Source: Bacillus sp. B1-b2 (GTDB lineage: Bacteria; Bacillota; Bacilli; Bacillales; Cytobacillaceae). From it: DNA of 64,000 nucleotides. Below, one piece after another: positions 49,662 to 58,750 of this stretch. The notes beneath the pieces were generated by a model. That model ran no database searches. It was not told the origin of the DNA and saw only the letters and a program-made list of their open reading frames with translations. The stretch is from assembly GCF_009183415.1 (NCBI RefSeq), contig NZ_WEHU01000002.1, forward strand, positions 243,394-307,393, given 5' to 3'. The position numbers and the translations under genes are program-made. Each line of letters starts with the position of its first letter. Position 1 is the stretch's first letter.

Positions 49662-51734
49662 ATGAAGAAAGCACTAACCATTATTACATACTATCTACTA
49701 GGACTTATTGCTATTTTATGCCTAAGTGTTTTTCCAAAATATGCTCTAAGTGATAGCCTTGAATCACAAGGATATTTTCAAATACTAGCATCCTTTATCA
49801 CAGAAGAATTCATCAACCCAGACGCATGGGTATATTCCCTAAATGGAATAAATTCGAAGCCTATCATGGAAATTCTGTGGCCAGCATTTATCTATTCTAT
49901 GGAAATATTAATAGGAGCATTAGTAGTAGGTTTTATCCTTGCTATTATCTTATCCATTTTTACTTTTTTTCTACCAAAATTTATCCTGCAACCTGTTAAA
50001 AGATTCCTAGATTTAATGGAGTCGATTCCAGATCTTATCATAGCCACCTTACTTCAAGCATTTGTCGTTTTTATTTATAAAAGCACAGGTGTAGAACTAT
50101 TTGAAGTAGCAAGTTACTCTGATCAAGCTTACTTAGCGCCAATAATTACCTTAGCCATCTTACCTGCAGTTTCCCTTTTTAAAATAATGTTACTCATGAT
50201 GGAAGAGGAATACTTAAAGGTATATGTAACATTTGCTAGAAGTAAAGGGGTTCATACCTTAGCTATATTACTGAAACATATTCTGCGTAACATTATTCCC
50301 ATTTCTTTTCACCATATGAAGATTATTATTTGGGGAGCTCTTTCTAGTCAATTTATCATTGAACGATTGTTTAATGTACATGGCATCACTTATTTCCTAG
50401 TAGAAAGCTTTACGCCGATTACCATTGCTGTATCACTACTTCTAATCTTTACACCGTTTTTTGTATTTTTCCAACTAATAGAATGGGTGATGAAGGAAGA
50501 AGAAGGAGTGGTTAAGGATGTAAAGAGAGTAAACGGGAAAGAAAGATGGAGCAAGAAGAATATGCTAGCTTCTTTAAGAATTGTGTCTATTAATCTAGTA
50601 GAGACCTTTAGAAATATTTCATGGAGAAGATTTTCTGTACTAAAACCAATATTCAATATAGTGAAAACCTTTTTTTTACATATGAAAAACTGGAAATTTG
50701 CTTTAGGTAGTATTTTTTTCTTTGGTGTAATAGGATACAGCTTAGTTTATTCCTTTGTAACAGACAGTCATGTCGATCAAATGCGTCTATTTTATGCGGA
50801 TGATGGAGTAACGCTTATATCCGCTATGCCTTTTGCCCCGACAGAGCCTTTTTTCTTTGGGTCTGATAAATTAGGATACAGTTTATTTGATCAGCTTGTT
50901 GTAGGAGCTAAATACACCCTGTTCTTTGCACTTCTAATTGCGTTTCTACGCGTTATAGGTGGCTTACTCTTTGGAATTCTATATTCCTTTTATTTAGACC
51001 GTGGTATACAGAAGTGGATTGCTAAACTAGCAGACTCTATTCATTTTATGCCATTAAGTTTAGTTGCTTATATTTTATTAACACCTATTCTCTTACCTAG
51101 TATGGAGGGATATACAAATAGCTTTACAGAACGAGTACTCTTAGAAACAGTCATCTTAACGATATTAGTTCTTCCTTTAACAACTGTACTAATAGGGAAG
51201 GAAATGAATCATGTATTAGAAAGTGAATTTATAACAAGTGCCAAAGTATTAGGAGGAAATAAGCTAACTCTATTCACTAGGCATGTTCTTCCTCATATTG
51301 GTGCTAGGTTAACGATTCTGTTCGGCCAACAGTTTATTCATGTATTATTGATATTTATGCACTTAGGGTTATTCAATTATTTCTTCGGAGGAACAAAAGT
51401 ATCGCATGACCCAATGTTCCCAGATCCGCCGATGTCCTCTACGTATGAGTGGTCTGGATTGATAGGGCAAGTAGGCAGAACTACTCTATCTTCTGGTCAG
51501 TACTGGTATTTTTATATTTTAGCTGCTTTTATGATTACTATTTTTGCTATGCAACTCATTATTCAAGGAGTGAAAGAAATTCAACAAGTAAAAGTGGGGG
51601 TAACCTATAAATTACCAAGACTTCGCAAAAGTAAAAAGCTTAACAATCCACAAAAAGAAGACTATCAAATGTCTAAAGAAAGCTTTAAACAAACAAGGAG
51701 TGAATGGGATGGAGATCAGGGAATTACACCCTAA
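49662..51734 (+). CDS. Fused two-domain ABC transporter permease (DppB-DppC like)
   Basis: A 690-residue membrane protein with two BPD_transp_1 permease domains in one chain, about 1-290 and 345-645. Each has its ATPase-contact (EAA-type) loop: VTFARSKGVHTLAILLKHIL in the first and ITSAKVLGGNKLTLFTRHVL in the second. Oligopeptide importers usually have these as two genes (dppB, dppC). No binding protein or ATPase gene is nearby, so partners must be encoded elsewhere. ATG 49662 follows GGGAAGGTGAAA, and the TTG at 49614 lacks an SD. It overlaps the GNAT gene downstream by 26 bp. Confidence 0.85.
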   Translation: MKKALTIITYYLLGLIAILCLSVFPKYALSDSLESQGYFQILASFITEEFINPDAWVYSLNGINSKPIMEILWPAFIYSMEILIGALVVGFILAIILSIFTFFLPKFILQPVKRFLDLMESIPDLIIATLLQAFVVFIYKSTGVELFEVASYSDQAYLAPIITLAILPAVSLFKIMLLMMEEEYLKVYVTFARSKGVHTLAILLKHILRNIIPISFHHMKIIIWGALSSQFIIERLFNVHGITYFLVESFTPITIAVSLLLIFTPFFVFFQLIEWVMKEEEGVVKDVKRVNGKERWSKKNMLASLRIVSINLVETFRNISWRRFSVLKPIFNIVKTFFLHMKNWKFALGSIFFFGVIGYSLVYSFVTDSHVDQMRLFYADDGVTLISAMPFAPTEPFFFGSDKLGYSLFDQLVVGAKYTLFFALLIAFLRVIGGLLFGILYSFYLDRGIQKWIAKLADSIHFMPLSLVAYILLTPILLPSMEGYTNSFTERVLLETVILTILVLPLTTVLIGKEMNHVLESEFITSAKVLGGNKLTLFTRHVLPHIGARLTILFGQQFIHVLLIFMHLGLFNYFFGGTKVSHDPMFPDPPMSSTYEWSGLIGQVGRTTLSSGQYWYFYILAAFMITIFAMQLIIQGVKEIQQVKVGVTYKLPRLRKSKKLNNPQKEDYQMSKESFKQTRSEWDGDQGITP

Positions 51735-52206
51735 AGATGCTGAAATATATATAAATCTTAGGCTAGAAGCATTGCAAACAAATCCTGAAGCCTTTGGTTC
51801 TAGTTATGAAGAAGAAAAGGATTATCCTATAGAAAAAACAGAGTGGCGTTTAGGAGATGCTAGTGCTCATATGTTTGGGGCTTTTATAGATGGCAGACTA
51901 ATAGGAATGGTTACTTTAATGAGAGAAGTAAAAAACAAGATGAAGCATCGAGCTAATATATATGCCGTTTATGTAACACCTAGCCAAAGAGGAAAAGGCG
52001 TTGCTAAACGGCTTATGGAAGCAGCTATTCGAAAAGCCAAAGAGTTAAAAGAAGTAGAGCAACTATATTTAACGGTCGTTTCTACTAATGAACCCGCAAA
52101 ACGACTTTATCAATCATTAGGCTTTAGCACATATGGAGTGGATAGAAAAGCTATTAAAATCGCAGATGAATATTATGATGATGATTTGATGAGTTATTAC
52201 TTTTAA
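51709..52206 (+). CDS. GNAT family N-acetyltransferase
   Basis: A 165-residue acetyltransferase. IYAVYVTPSQRGKGVAKRLMEAAIRKAKE (about 83-111) is motif A and LTVVSTNEPAKRLYQSLGFSTYG (about 119-141) motif B. The N-terminal IRELHPKDAEIYINLRLEALQTNPEAFGSSYEEE is typical of the RimI/YfmK-like group. ATG 51709 is 9 bp after AAGGAG. The GTG at 51700 abuts the SD and is rejected. It overlaps the permease gene by 26 bp and is translationally coupled to it, followed by a terminator. Substrate unknown. Confidence 0.85.
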   Translation: MEIRELHPKDAEIYINLRLEALQTNPEAFGSSYEEEKDYPIEKTEWRLGDASAHMFGAFIDGRLIGMVTLMREVKNKMKHRANIYAVYVTPSQRGKGVAKRLMEAAIRKAKELKEVEQLYLTVVSTNEPAKRLYQSLGFSTYGVDRKAIKIADEYYDDDLMSYYF

Positions 52207-52221
52207 GAGTATCCCTTTTTT

Positions 52222-52271
52222 ATAGATAGAAGATCTCTGTTCATATATGAGACTTTCTATCTATTTTTTTG
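52222..52271 (+). terminator. Terminator after the GNAT gene
   Basis: ATAGATAGAAGATCTC pairs with GAGACTTTCTATCTAT (one mismatch/bulge, 11-nt loop), followed by TTTTTTT. Confidence 0.8.
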
Positions 52272-52592
52272 TAAATTATTATAATGGGAAAATAGTTTAA
52301 CTGTAAAAAAGATGAAAAAAGTATGATTTTATTTGTAAATGAAATTGAATTATTCAGTAAATTCATATAAAATTGAAAAAAGAAAAGGAAAATATAGACT
52401 TGTTTTCAATAGATAGTAGTTCATTAGTTCTGTATTGTTTAGCATTAATGATTATTTCATTCGTTCTAAATTCCTAAAAAAGATAGGGAGGATAGAAGAT
52501 AAAGGGAGCAAGAATTGCACTCATTTTTTTACTATTTTAATATACCCATTTAACGTTTAAATATGGGGAGTATCAGTAGGGGGGATTCAGTT
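52272..52592. other. Intergenic region upstream of the chemoreceptor gene
   Basis: A 320-bp AT-rich stretch with no convincing gene. Two SD-like purine runs (GATAGGGAGGAT near 52482 and AAAGGGAGC near 52501) precede no long ORF. I looked for a SigD (motility) promoter and did not find a clear TAAA-N15-GCCGATAT match. Confidence 0.4.
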
Positions 52593-54392
52593 TTGAGGAA
52601 TTTCAATATAAAAAAAGCAAAAATAAATAAAAAGGAAAAAAGCAAAAAAGGGAAAGAGAAAAAGAATAAGCAACCGAATAGTCAAATAAATCGATTAAAA
52701 TGGAGCAATGTTAATATTGGGTGGAAATACGGTCTTACACTAACACTTATCTTTATTCTTTTAGCTGCAACAACTATAATTGTTTCCTTTTTATTAAAAG
52801 ATATCAGAAGTAATATTAATGAGTTAAATGATACGGATGAAAGAGCTTTGATTATTACCCAAATGGGATCCGTTACTAGAGAAAAAAGTATTATTATTTT
52901 AAATTATTTAGATTATCAGAATGAGACATATGTAGATAGCTACCAGGCTAATATGAAAAAGTTTGATGAATATACAAAACAAATTGAGAGTGGCATTCAT
53001 TCCGAGGAAGCAAAAAAGCTTTATAACGAAATTATCCAACGAGACAAAAGTATGAATGAGTTATTCCTTGATGAAATTATACCTGCAGTAGAATCAAACG
53101 ATCGTGTCAAAGTGAACTCATTAAGTATAAATAATTCCACGATTCGACAACGTACCACAACAGCATTGGATAATTTACAAGAAATAGTACAGAAATCAAG
53201 AACAGAAGCAGTGAATAATACGACTAAGAGTGCCGATGATGCTATTAGTACATTAGTTATTGATATGATTATTGCAATGATTTTAGGAACAGCTTTAGTT
53301 GTTATTATTAGCCGTGTTATTACAAAAAACCTAAAGAAAGTAGTAAAAGTCAGTGATCAGATTGCAAATGGAGATTTAACGGTTTCTGCAATTGATTATC
53401 AGGGCAAGGATGAGATAGGCAAATTAGCTCAATCCATGAATAAGATGAGTAAGAATTTACAGGTGGTTGTTCAGAAGATTTCTGATGTATCTGTTACGGT
53501 AAATCGCCAAAGTGAGGGGCTGTCACAATCCACTAATGAAGTGACAGCGGGTAGTCAGCAAATTGCAACAACGATGCAAGAGCTATCAGCAGGAGCGGAA
53601 AATCAAGCAAATACTGCAAGCAACCTAGCTGTATCGATGGATACTTTTTCAAGCAATATTGAAGGTGCTTATGGCAAAGGAGAGGTCATTTATCATTCTT
53701 CACATAAGGTATTGAAAATGACAACAGAAGGTAGTCAATTAATGGATTCTTCGATTAATCAAATGAATGTGATTGATCAAATCATGAAAGATGCTGTTCA
53801 AAAGGTAAATGGATTAGATGTTCAATCCCAGGAGATTTCCAAATTAGTATCTGTTATTAAAGGTATTGCAGAGCAAACTAACTTGTTAGCTTTAAATGCT
53901 GCCATAGAAGCTGCAAGAGCAGGAGAGCATGGTAGAGGGTTCGCTGTAGTAGCGGATGAGGTACGTAAGCTTGCTGAACAAGTTGCTTTTTCCGTTACAG
54001 ATATTACTGGTATTGTAGGAAGTATTCAAAAAGAATCGAGCTCTGTCACGGACTCCCTACAAGGTGGCTATGAAGAAGTATTAAAAGGCACAGAGCAAAT
54101 TAAATCGACAGGTCAAACATTTACTGGCATTCAGCATGCAGTAAATGAGATGGTAGATAGCATCCAAGTTGTTTCTGAAAACTTGGCATCTATTTTAGAA
54201 ACAAGTAAAGAAATGAATAAAGCCATTGAAGACATTGCGGCTATCTCGGAAGAAGCTGCGGCAGGAATTGAGCAAACATCTGCGTCGGTTCAACAGACAA
54301 GTAGCTCCATGCTGGAACTAGCAGATAATTCTCATGAATTATCACGATTAGCAGAAGAATTAGATGGATTAGTGAAAGAATTTAAATATTAA
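52593..54392 (+). CDS. Methyl-accepting chemotaxis protein
   Basis: A receptor of about 599 residues. A very basic N-terminal cytoplasmic stretch rich in Lys is followed by TM1 (about 47-68) and a four-helix-bundle extracytoplasmic sensor (4HB_MCP, about 70-218). TM2 lies at about 220-242, then HAMP ([33 protein letters not shown]) and a long signalling coiled coil with the CheA/CheW-binding tip [26 protein letters not shown] 52593 lies 8 bp after TAGGGGGG. The ATG at 52563 has no SD. It is monocistronic. Ligand is unknown. Confidence 0.9.
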   Translation: MRNFNIKKAKINKKEKSKKGKEKKNKQPNSQINRLKWSNVNIGWKYGLTLTLIFILLAATTIIVSFLLKDIRSNINELNDTDERALIITQMGSVTREKSIIILNYLDYQNETYVDSYQANMKKFDEYTKQIESGIHSEEAKKLYNEIIQRDKSMNELFLDEIIPAVESNDRVKVNSLSINNSTIRQRTTTALDNLQEIVQKSRTEAVNNTTKSADDAISTLVIDMIIAMILGTALVVIISRVITKNLKKVVKVSDQIANGDLTVSAIDYQGKDEIGKLAQSMNKMSKNLQVVVQKISDVSVTVNRQSEGLSQSTNEVTAGSQQIATTMQELSAGAENQANTASNLAVSMDTFSSNIEGAYGKGEVIYHSSHKVLKMTTEGSQLMDSSINQMNVIDQIMKDAVQKVNGLDVQSQEISKLVSVIKGIAEQTNLLALNAAIEAARAGEHGRGFAVVADEVRKLAEQVAFSVTDITGIVGSIQKESSSVTDSLQGGYEEVLKGTEQIKSTGQTFTGIQHAVNEMVDSIQVVSENLASILETSKEMNKAIEDIAAISEEAAAGIEQTSASVQQTSSSMLELADNSHELSRLAEELDGLVKEFKY

Positions 54393-54401
54393 TAGAGGTG
54401 A

Positions 54402-54438
54402 GGGCAGTGGGAAGAAATCTTCTAACTGTCCTTTTTTT
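54402..54438 (+). terminator. Terminator after the chemoreceptor gene
   Basis: GGGCAGTGGGAAG pairs with CTTCTAACTGTCC (one mismatch, G-U pair, AAAT loop), followed by TTTTTTT. Confidence 0.75.
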
Positions 54439-54571
54439 GTCTACAGTACATTATTCGGATAGTGAAAATTTCGGGTATTAAAATAAATTGCTCTATGTTA
54501 TTATAAGAATATTAAAAAATATTATTAGCAAGCGATTTGTATTTGCTAATACAAATAGGAGAGCGATATAA

Positions 54572-55789
54572 ATGGAAGTTTGGAAGCGGAATTTACTTGT
54601 TTTATGGATTGGGGTCTTTTTTACCTCAGCAGCCTTTAACATGGTAATTCCCTTTTTACCCATTTTTCTTCTCGAACTAAATGTTCATGAGCATACAGAA
54701 TTATGGTCTGGTATTTTATTCAGTTCTGCCTTCTTTGCAGGTGCCTTTGCATCTCCATTTTGGGGGAGAATAGCTGATAAATATGGGCGAAAACCAATGA
54801 TCATTCGTGCAGGCTTTGTCTTAGTAGTCGTTTATCTATTGGCAGCCTTTGTTACGAATCCCTACCAATTATTAGTACTTCGTATTTTACAAGGGCTATT
54901 ATCTGGTTTTATACCAGGAGCAATAGCTTTAGTCGGTACCAATACTCCTACTGAGAAAACTGGCTACGCTTTATCCATGATTTCTACTGCTTCTGCAACA
55001 GGTGGTATTGTAGGACCCTTGCTTGGAGGAGTCATTTCGGAATTAGTGGGAAATCGTCTGTCCTTTGCAAGTGCAGGGATAATGGTTTTTATCGCCACTT
55101 TCTTAATTATCTTCTGGGTAAAAGAAGTGAACTTCACTCCCAATAAAGAAAAAGGCTCCGTTAGGAATGACATGAAAATAGCATTCTCCAATCGACCACT
55201 TATGTTTGTATTACTTCTTACCATCATTACATCTTGTTCTATTATGACGATTGAGCCGATACTCCCTTTATATATTGTAGAGGTAGGTGGTGCGGCAGAT
55301 AAAGCATCCTTATTAGCAGGTGTTGTTTTCTCATTACCTGGTATTGCCAGCCTGATTATGGCACCATTCTGGGGGAAATGGGCAGATAAAAAAGGCTTTA
55401 ATCGAGTGTTATTCATTGGATTATTTGGTGGTGCACTCGGAACCTTCGCTCAAGTAATCTTTAGTAATATTTGGGGATTTTCTATCACGCGCTTTATATT
55501 CGGATTATTCTTCTGTGCCGTATTCCCAGCACTAAACGGACTTGTTGTTAAATTCACAGAAGAGAGCTTTAGAGGAAGAGCATTTAGTCTTAACCAAACA
55601 GCAACTCAAAGTGGGGCCATGATTGGACCGCTTCTTGGAGGGGTTTTAGGAGGAATATTCCCTTCCCAGTCTGTATTCATCGTAACAGGTGTATTACTAT
55701 TAGTCGCAACTGGCATCTTATATAGAAAAGGAGACGTTATTTCCCCTTCCTATAAGCAAAAAATTAAGTTAGTGACACATGGGAAATAA
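54572..55789 (+). CDS. MdtG-like MFS multidrug exporter
   Basis: A 405-residue major facilitator with 12 hydrophobic helices. Motif A in the loop between helices 2 and 3 reads GRIADKYGRKPMIIR. The helix 5 antiporter motif region is TGGIVGPLLGGVI. A second motif A copy, WGKWADKKGFNRVLF, follows the central loop. The N-terminus VWKRNLLVLWIGVFFTSAAFNMVIPFLPIF closely follows E. coli MdtG. It would export drugs by proton exchange. SD AGGAGAGC. It is monocistronic, with terminators on both sides. Confidence 0.88.
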   Translation: MEVWKRNLLVLWIGVFFTSAAFNMVIPFLPIFLLELNVHEHTELWSGILFSSAFFAGAFASPFWGRIADKYGRKPMIIRAGFVLVVVYLLAAFVTNPYQLLVLRILQGLLSGFIPGAIALVGTNTPTEKTGYALSMISTASATGGIVGPLLGGVISELVGNRLSFASAGIMVFIATFLIIFWVKEVNFTPNKEKGSVRNDMKIAFSNRPLMFVLLLTIITSCSIMTIEPILPLYIVEVGGAADKASLLAGVVFSLPGIASLIMAPFWGKWADKKGFNRVLFIGLFGGALGTFAQVIFSNIWGFSITRFIFGLFFCAVFPALNGLVVKFTEESFRGRAFSLNQTATQSGAMIGPLLGGVLGGIFPSQSVFIVTGVLLLVATGILYRKGDVISPSYKQKIKLVTHGK

Positions 55790-55794
55790 GAGAG

Positions 55795-55838
55795 AAAGGC
55801 AATGGGTTAATGTATTCGAACCTATTGCCTTTTTTTAT
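55795..55838 (+). terminator. Terminator after the mdtG-like gene
   Basis: AAAGGCAATGGGTT (55795-55808) pairs with AACCTATTGCCTTT (55819-55832, one G-U pair), followed by TTTTT. Confidence 0.88.
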
Positions 55839-55893
55839 CTATTTACATATCTTTCTTAAGATAATGAGAAACTAATTGCTGGAGGTGACAAGT

Positions 55894-56031
55894 ATGACAA
55901 AAAACAAAAATAGCAATGCTAAGCAGGCCATACAAGGAGATCTGTCTAAGCAATATGACCATGAGTTTGCTAATGAACCACTAACAGCTGCTGAAAAGTT
56001 AAATAATAAAAAGTCGAAGAAAAGACAGTAA
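55894..56031 (+). CDS. sspO: Small acid-soluble spore protein, SspO-like
   Basis: A 45-residue hydrophilic, Lys/Asn-rich protein with an excellent GGAGGTGA SD 6 bp before the ATG. The C-terminal half, with HEFANEPLTAAEKLNNKK then SKKRQ, closely follows the C-terminus of SspO proteins of the B. cereus group. The N-terminal half is shorter and diverged from the usual KRKANH start. SspO is a minor spore-core protein made in the forespore under SigG. The identification rests on recalled family sequence, so a related small spore protein is possible. A strong terminator follows 6 bp after the stop. Confidence 0.7.
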   Translation: MTKNKNSNAKQAIQGDLSKQYDHEFANEPLTAAEKLNNKKSKKRQ

Positions 56032-56036
56032 TGAAG

Positions 56037-56077
56037 AAAGCAACCTAAAGAGCGTTATCTTTAGGTTGCTTTTTTTA
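56037..56077. terminator. Bidirectional terminator between sspO and the spo0E-like gene
   Basis: A 14-bp perfect stem AAAGCAACCTAAAG / CTTTAGGTTGCTTT with an 8-nt loop (56037-56072), then TTTT. Its right arm encodes the last codons and stop of the convergent spo0E-like gene. Confidence 0.9.
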
Positions 56078-56264
56078 CCGCATTTAATTGTTGGTATTGG
56101 AATATTAAACGATCTAATTCCTCACTGATGGAAAGAACAGTATGGTTGGTCATACCCTTTTTTAAAGCAGCTGATACTAAGGTTTCTCGTAATGTATTAA
56201 TTTGCTGTTGTAAGAGATATTTTTCGGACATATCCTCTTGTCTTGATAATGCTTTATTCCGCAT
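56061..56264 (-). CDS. Spo0E family aspartyl-phosphate phosphatase
   Basis: A 67-residue two-helix protein with the family signature S-x-E-L-D-x-L-I (SISEELDRLIFQYQQL, about 44-59). Spo0E-type phosphatases remove phosphate from Spo0A and delay sporulation. The first helix is about 10-35. The ATG at 56264 has GGAG 12 bp upstream, a long spacing. The stop codon lies inside the shared terminator stem. The convergent neighbour is a spore protein gene, but linkage may be chance. Class is secure from the signature, target inferred. Confidence 0.88.
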   Translation of the reverse strand: MRNKALSRQEDMSEKYLLQQQINTLRETLVSAALKKGMTNHTVLSISEELDRLIFQYQQLNAVKKAT

Positions 56265-56343
56265 AGAAGATATATGCTCCTTTTTTCCTTCAGTATAGGA
56301 AAATATCCTTAAATTTTCCTTAAGAATGGAAATTTTAAGCTTA

Positions 56344-57348
56344 CTATTTAATCATTTCTTTAGCGAGTAGTCGGAAAACCTGTAGTCTACTTTCATGGTC
56401 ATATTGGTTACTATTAATCATCGCTTCATCAAAGCCATACTTTTCTTGTTCTTCGTAAAGTGTTGTAGCAACAGAAGATGCAGTTCCTACAAGGTGAAGA
56501 CGGCGATTACGTTCAATAATCATTTGATCCATTTCGGTTAATGGGAAATCTTTTGCTTCATTTGGTGGCAAGGTTTGTCTTAATGCACCTTTTGTTAAGA
56601 ATAAACGGGACAAATCTATAGGCTTTGCTAAATATTCTGCTTCTTCCTTTGTGTCAGCTACAGTAGCAGCATAGGTTACTGTTATAAGTGGTTTTTCCAT
56701 ATATACAGATGGTACAAAGTGATGTTTATAGGTATCGACAATTTCTTTTGATAATTCACCGTTGAAAAACTGTGCAAAGGAATAACCAACACCCATCCTA
56801 CCAGCACGAACTGCACTATTCCCAGTGGAGCCTAGTAGCCATGCTTCTGGCAATGGAACTTGATAAGGGGAGGTTATAAGGTTTTCATAAACCCTGTTAC
56901 TTGGAGATTCATCATTAAGTAATTGCAGAATGGTCGCAAATTTTTCATATAAGTCACTAGGTCTATATGGACGTCCTTCCGCTAATGCCTGCATAGCTAG
57001 ATGATCTCCACCAGGTGCTCTTCCTACTCCAAAGTCAATCCGTCCAGGAGCAAGGCCACTTAATGTTTTAAAAACCTCTGCTATTTTATATGGAGAATAG
57101 TGCATCATCATAATACCGCCAGTTCCAACGCGTAAGTTTTTGGTTTTTGCTGCAAGGAAGGCTGCAGTAATCTCTGGAGCAGAACTTGCAAGATTCTTGG
57201 TATTGTGATGCTCTGCCATCCACATACGGTAATATCCTAACTCATCAGCTAAAGTAGCCAATTCAACGGTATTCTTCAAGCTTTGGGCAGCTGTACTTCC
57301 TTTTGAGACTGGAGCTTGATCTAAAATACTAATTCTCATTAAAACCAT
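56344..57348 (-). CDS. Luciferase-like (LLM class) flavin-dependent monooxygenase
   Basis: A 334-residue TIM-barrel flavoenzyme of the bacterial luciferase-like superfamily. It begins RISILDQAPVSKG. Typical stretches follow: YRMWMAEHHNTKNLASSAPEI (about 39-59), VGTGGIMMMHYSPYKIAE, RIDFGVGRAPGGD, LLGSTGNSAVRAGRMGVGYSFAQFF and the C-terminal VGTASSVATTL. These are the same motifs as in YwcH/YceB-like proteins of B. subtilis. Substrate and reduced-flavin partner are unknown. SD GAGAGGAT with ATG 57348. It is divergent from the acetate transporter gene. Confidence 0.88.
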   Translation of the reverse strand: MVLMRISILDQAPVSKGSTAAQSLKNTVELATLADELGYYRMWMAEHHNTKNLASSAPEITAAFLAAKTKNLRVGTGGIMMMHYSPYKIAEVFKTLSGLAPGRIDFGVGRAPGGDHLAMQALAEGRPYRPSDLYEKFATILQLLNDESPSNRVYENLITSPYQVPLPEAWLLGSTGNSAVRAGRMGVGYSFAQFFNGELSKEIVDTYKHHFVPSVYMEKPLITVTYAATVADTKEEAEYLAKPIDLSRLFLTKGALRQTLPPNEAKDFPLTEMDQMIIERNRRLHLVGTASSVATTLYEEQEKYGFDEAMINSNQYDHESRLQVFRLLAKEMIK

Positions 57349-57470
57349 TCATCCTCTCATTACTGTTTTATAGTGGTGTTAAAAAGTATAAAGTTTCCAG
57401 CCTATTATGTAAAATAAATGAACTTATCCTATAAAAGAAAGAAGGATAGCTAAATAGAAAAAAGTTCATA

Positions 57471-57498
57471 TTGACACAGGAGTCCTTTTTCCTATAAA
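57471..57498 (+). promoter_or_regulatory. SigA promoter of the acetate transporter gene
   Basis: TTGACA (57471-57476), 16-bp spacer, TATAAA (57493-57498), 34 bp before the start codon. Confidence 0.7.
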
Positions 57499-57531
57499 GT
57501 ACATGAGTATGTTTTAATTTAGGAGGAAATT

Positions 57532-58146
57532 ATGGGAACTCAGAATTACACACAGGTAAAAATTACAACTGCCGACCCTTCTGCACTAGGACTATTCGGA
57601 TTAGCAATGGTAACATTAGTTGCATCATCGCAAAAACTTGGAATTACAGATGGTTTATCACTAATCTTACCATGGGCCTTTTTCTTAGGTGGAATTGCAC
57701 AGTTAATAGCTTCTGTCTTGGACGCGAAGCATAACAATATATTTGGAACTACTGCTTTTGGTGCATTTGGTTTATTTTGGTTTGGTGTTGGTACAACATG
57801 GTTAATTCAATTAGGTGCCTTTGGAGAAACGCTAGCTGCAAACGTGGATCCTAAGCAACTAGGATTTGCTTTTATTGGTTACTTAATTTTTAGCTTATTT
57901 ATGACAGTTGGTGCATTAGAAACACATAAGGTATTATTCTTTATTTTTGTCTTTATTGATCTTTTATTTATTGGTTTATCACTTAGCTCTTTCGATGTTG
58001 CTTATGAAGTAACTCATATGATTGCAGGAATTGCGGAGCTTTGCATTGCATTACTATCTTTCTATGGTTGTGGAGCAATTGTGCTAAACACACATTTTGG
58101 AAAAGTAGTTTTACCTATTGGAAAACCATTTGGTATTTTTAAATAA
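57532..58146 (+). CDS. SatP/YaaH-like acetate uptake transporter (GPR1/FUN34 family)
   Basis: A 204-residue membrane protein with six hydrophobic helices. The N-terminal family signature is seen in ADPSALGLFGLAMVTL (about 14-29), close to the N-P-x-P-L-G-L-x-x-F motif but with Asp-Pro in place of Asn-Pro. FFLGGIAQLIASVLDAKHNNIFGTTAFGAFGLFW lies in the middle. These transporters move acetate or succinate with protons. It has its own strong promoter and terminator. Together with the YhjX-like transporter 5 kb downstream it suggests overflow-acid handling. SD AGGAGG 6 bp before the ATG. Confidence 0.88.
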   Translation: MGTQNYTQVKITTADPSALGLFGLAMVTLVASSQKLGITDGLSLILPWAFFLGGIAQLIASVLDAKHNNIFGTTAFGAFGLFWFGVGTTWLIQLGAFGETLAANVDPKQLGFAFIGYLIFSLFMTVGALETHKVLFFIFVFIDLLFIGLSLSSFDVAYEVTHMIAGIAELCIALLSFYGCGAIVLNTHFGKVVLPIGKPFGIFK

Positions 58147-58147
58147 G

Positions 58148-58194
58148 AAAACGGTCGTTGAACAAAGGGATTTTGTTCAACGACCGTTTTTTTA
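58148..58194 (+). terminator. Terminator after the acetate transporter gene
   Basis: A 19-bp stem, 58148-58166 with 58172-58190 (AACGGTCGTTGAACAAA / TTTGTTCAACGACCGTT), followed by T. Very stable. Confidence 0.92.
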
Positions 58195-58741
58195 TAGAAA
58201 AAAAACTTTGGCCTAGGGTTCTAAAAAGCTTAAAAAACTACACTATGATGAAAAAAGTTTTTTGGCTCACCATCAAATTTGCACTAATCAGCAAAATAAC
58301 CGGAAAATTTCCGCTTAAATGCAGATGGAGGCCTAATTCGAGGATAATAAGCGGAATTTTTCCGGTTAAGTAAGGAAAAAACTTCATATTTCATGTGATT
58401 TAAGGAAATAGTCGGAATTTCTCCGTCTATTGGGGCTATTTTTCATGGTAGTAACGAAATAAGGGAATTATCTCCGCTTATTTTTCTGAGCAGGTCCCTC
58501 ACCTAATTCCCCAACAGATAAGAGAAAACCCTCTTAATACTAGAACGGGAAAAAGGGAATAGAAGATGGTGGAGGAAAATCGAAAACAATGGGAAGATAG
58601 AGCCTATTGATCCGTTTGTGGAGCATCCAATTTATCATTTAAATCTTTTATGTCATTTTTATTAAGCATAGTGTGCAAATAAGTACGAAACGTTATAGTA
58701 ATATGTAGCGAATACTGATAAAAGATAGAGAAGATAGGGGG
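58195..58741. repeat. Intergenic region with four CGGAA-TTCCG palindromic hairpin repeats
   Basis: No gene. Four related palindromes occur: CCGGAAAATTTCCGCTTAA (58300-58318), TAAGCGGAATTTTTCCGG (58348-58365), TCGGAATTTCTCCG (58412-58425) and GGGAATTATCTCCGCTTAT (58463-58481). Centres are about 51, 61 and 51 bp apart. The outer TTAAGCGG/CCGCTTAA parts pair too. I recall similar ATAAGCGGAAAATTTCCGC elements between genes in related Bacillaceae. The rest of the region (58490-58741) holds the promoter of the next gene and nothing else recognisable. Confidence 0.65.
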
Positions 58742-58750
58742 ATGAAAGAG

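Noticed and set aside
52400..52592. SigD promoter for the chemoreceptor gene
   Set aside because: No adequate TAAA-N15-GCCGATAT match was found.
58158..58373. 71-residue ORF after the acetate transporter gene
   Set aside because: It starts inside the transporter terminator, has no SD, a Lys/Phe-rich random look, and runs through the hairpin repeats.
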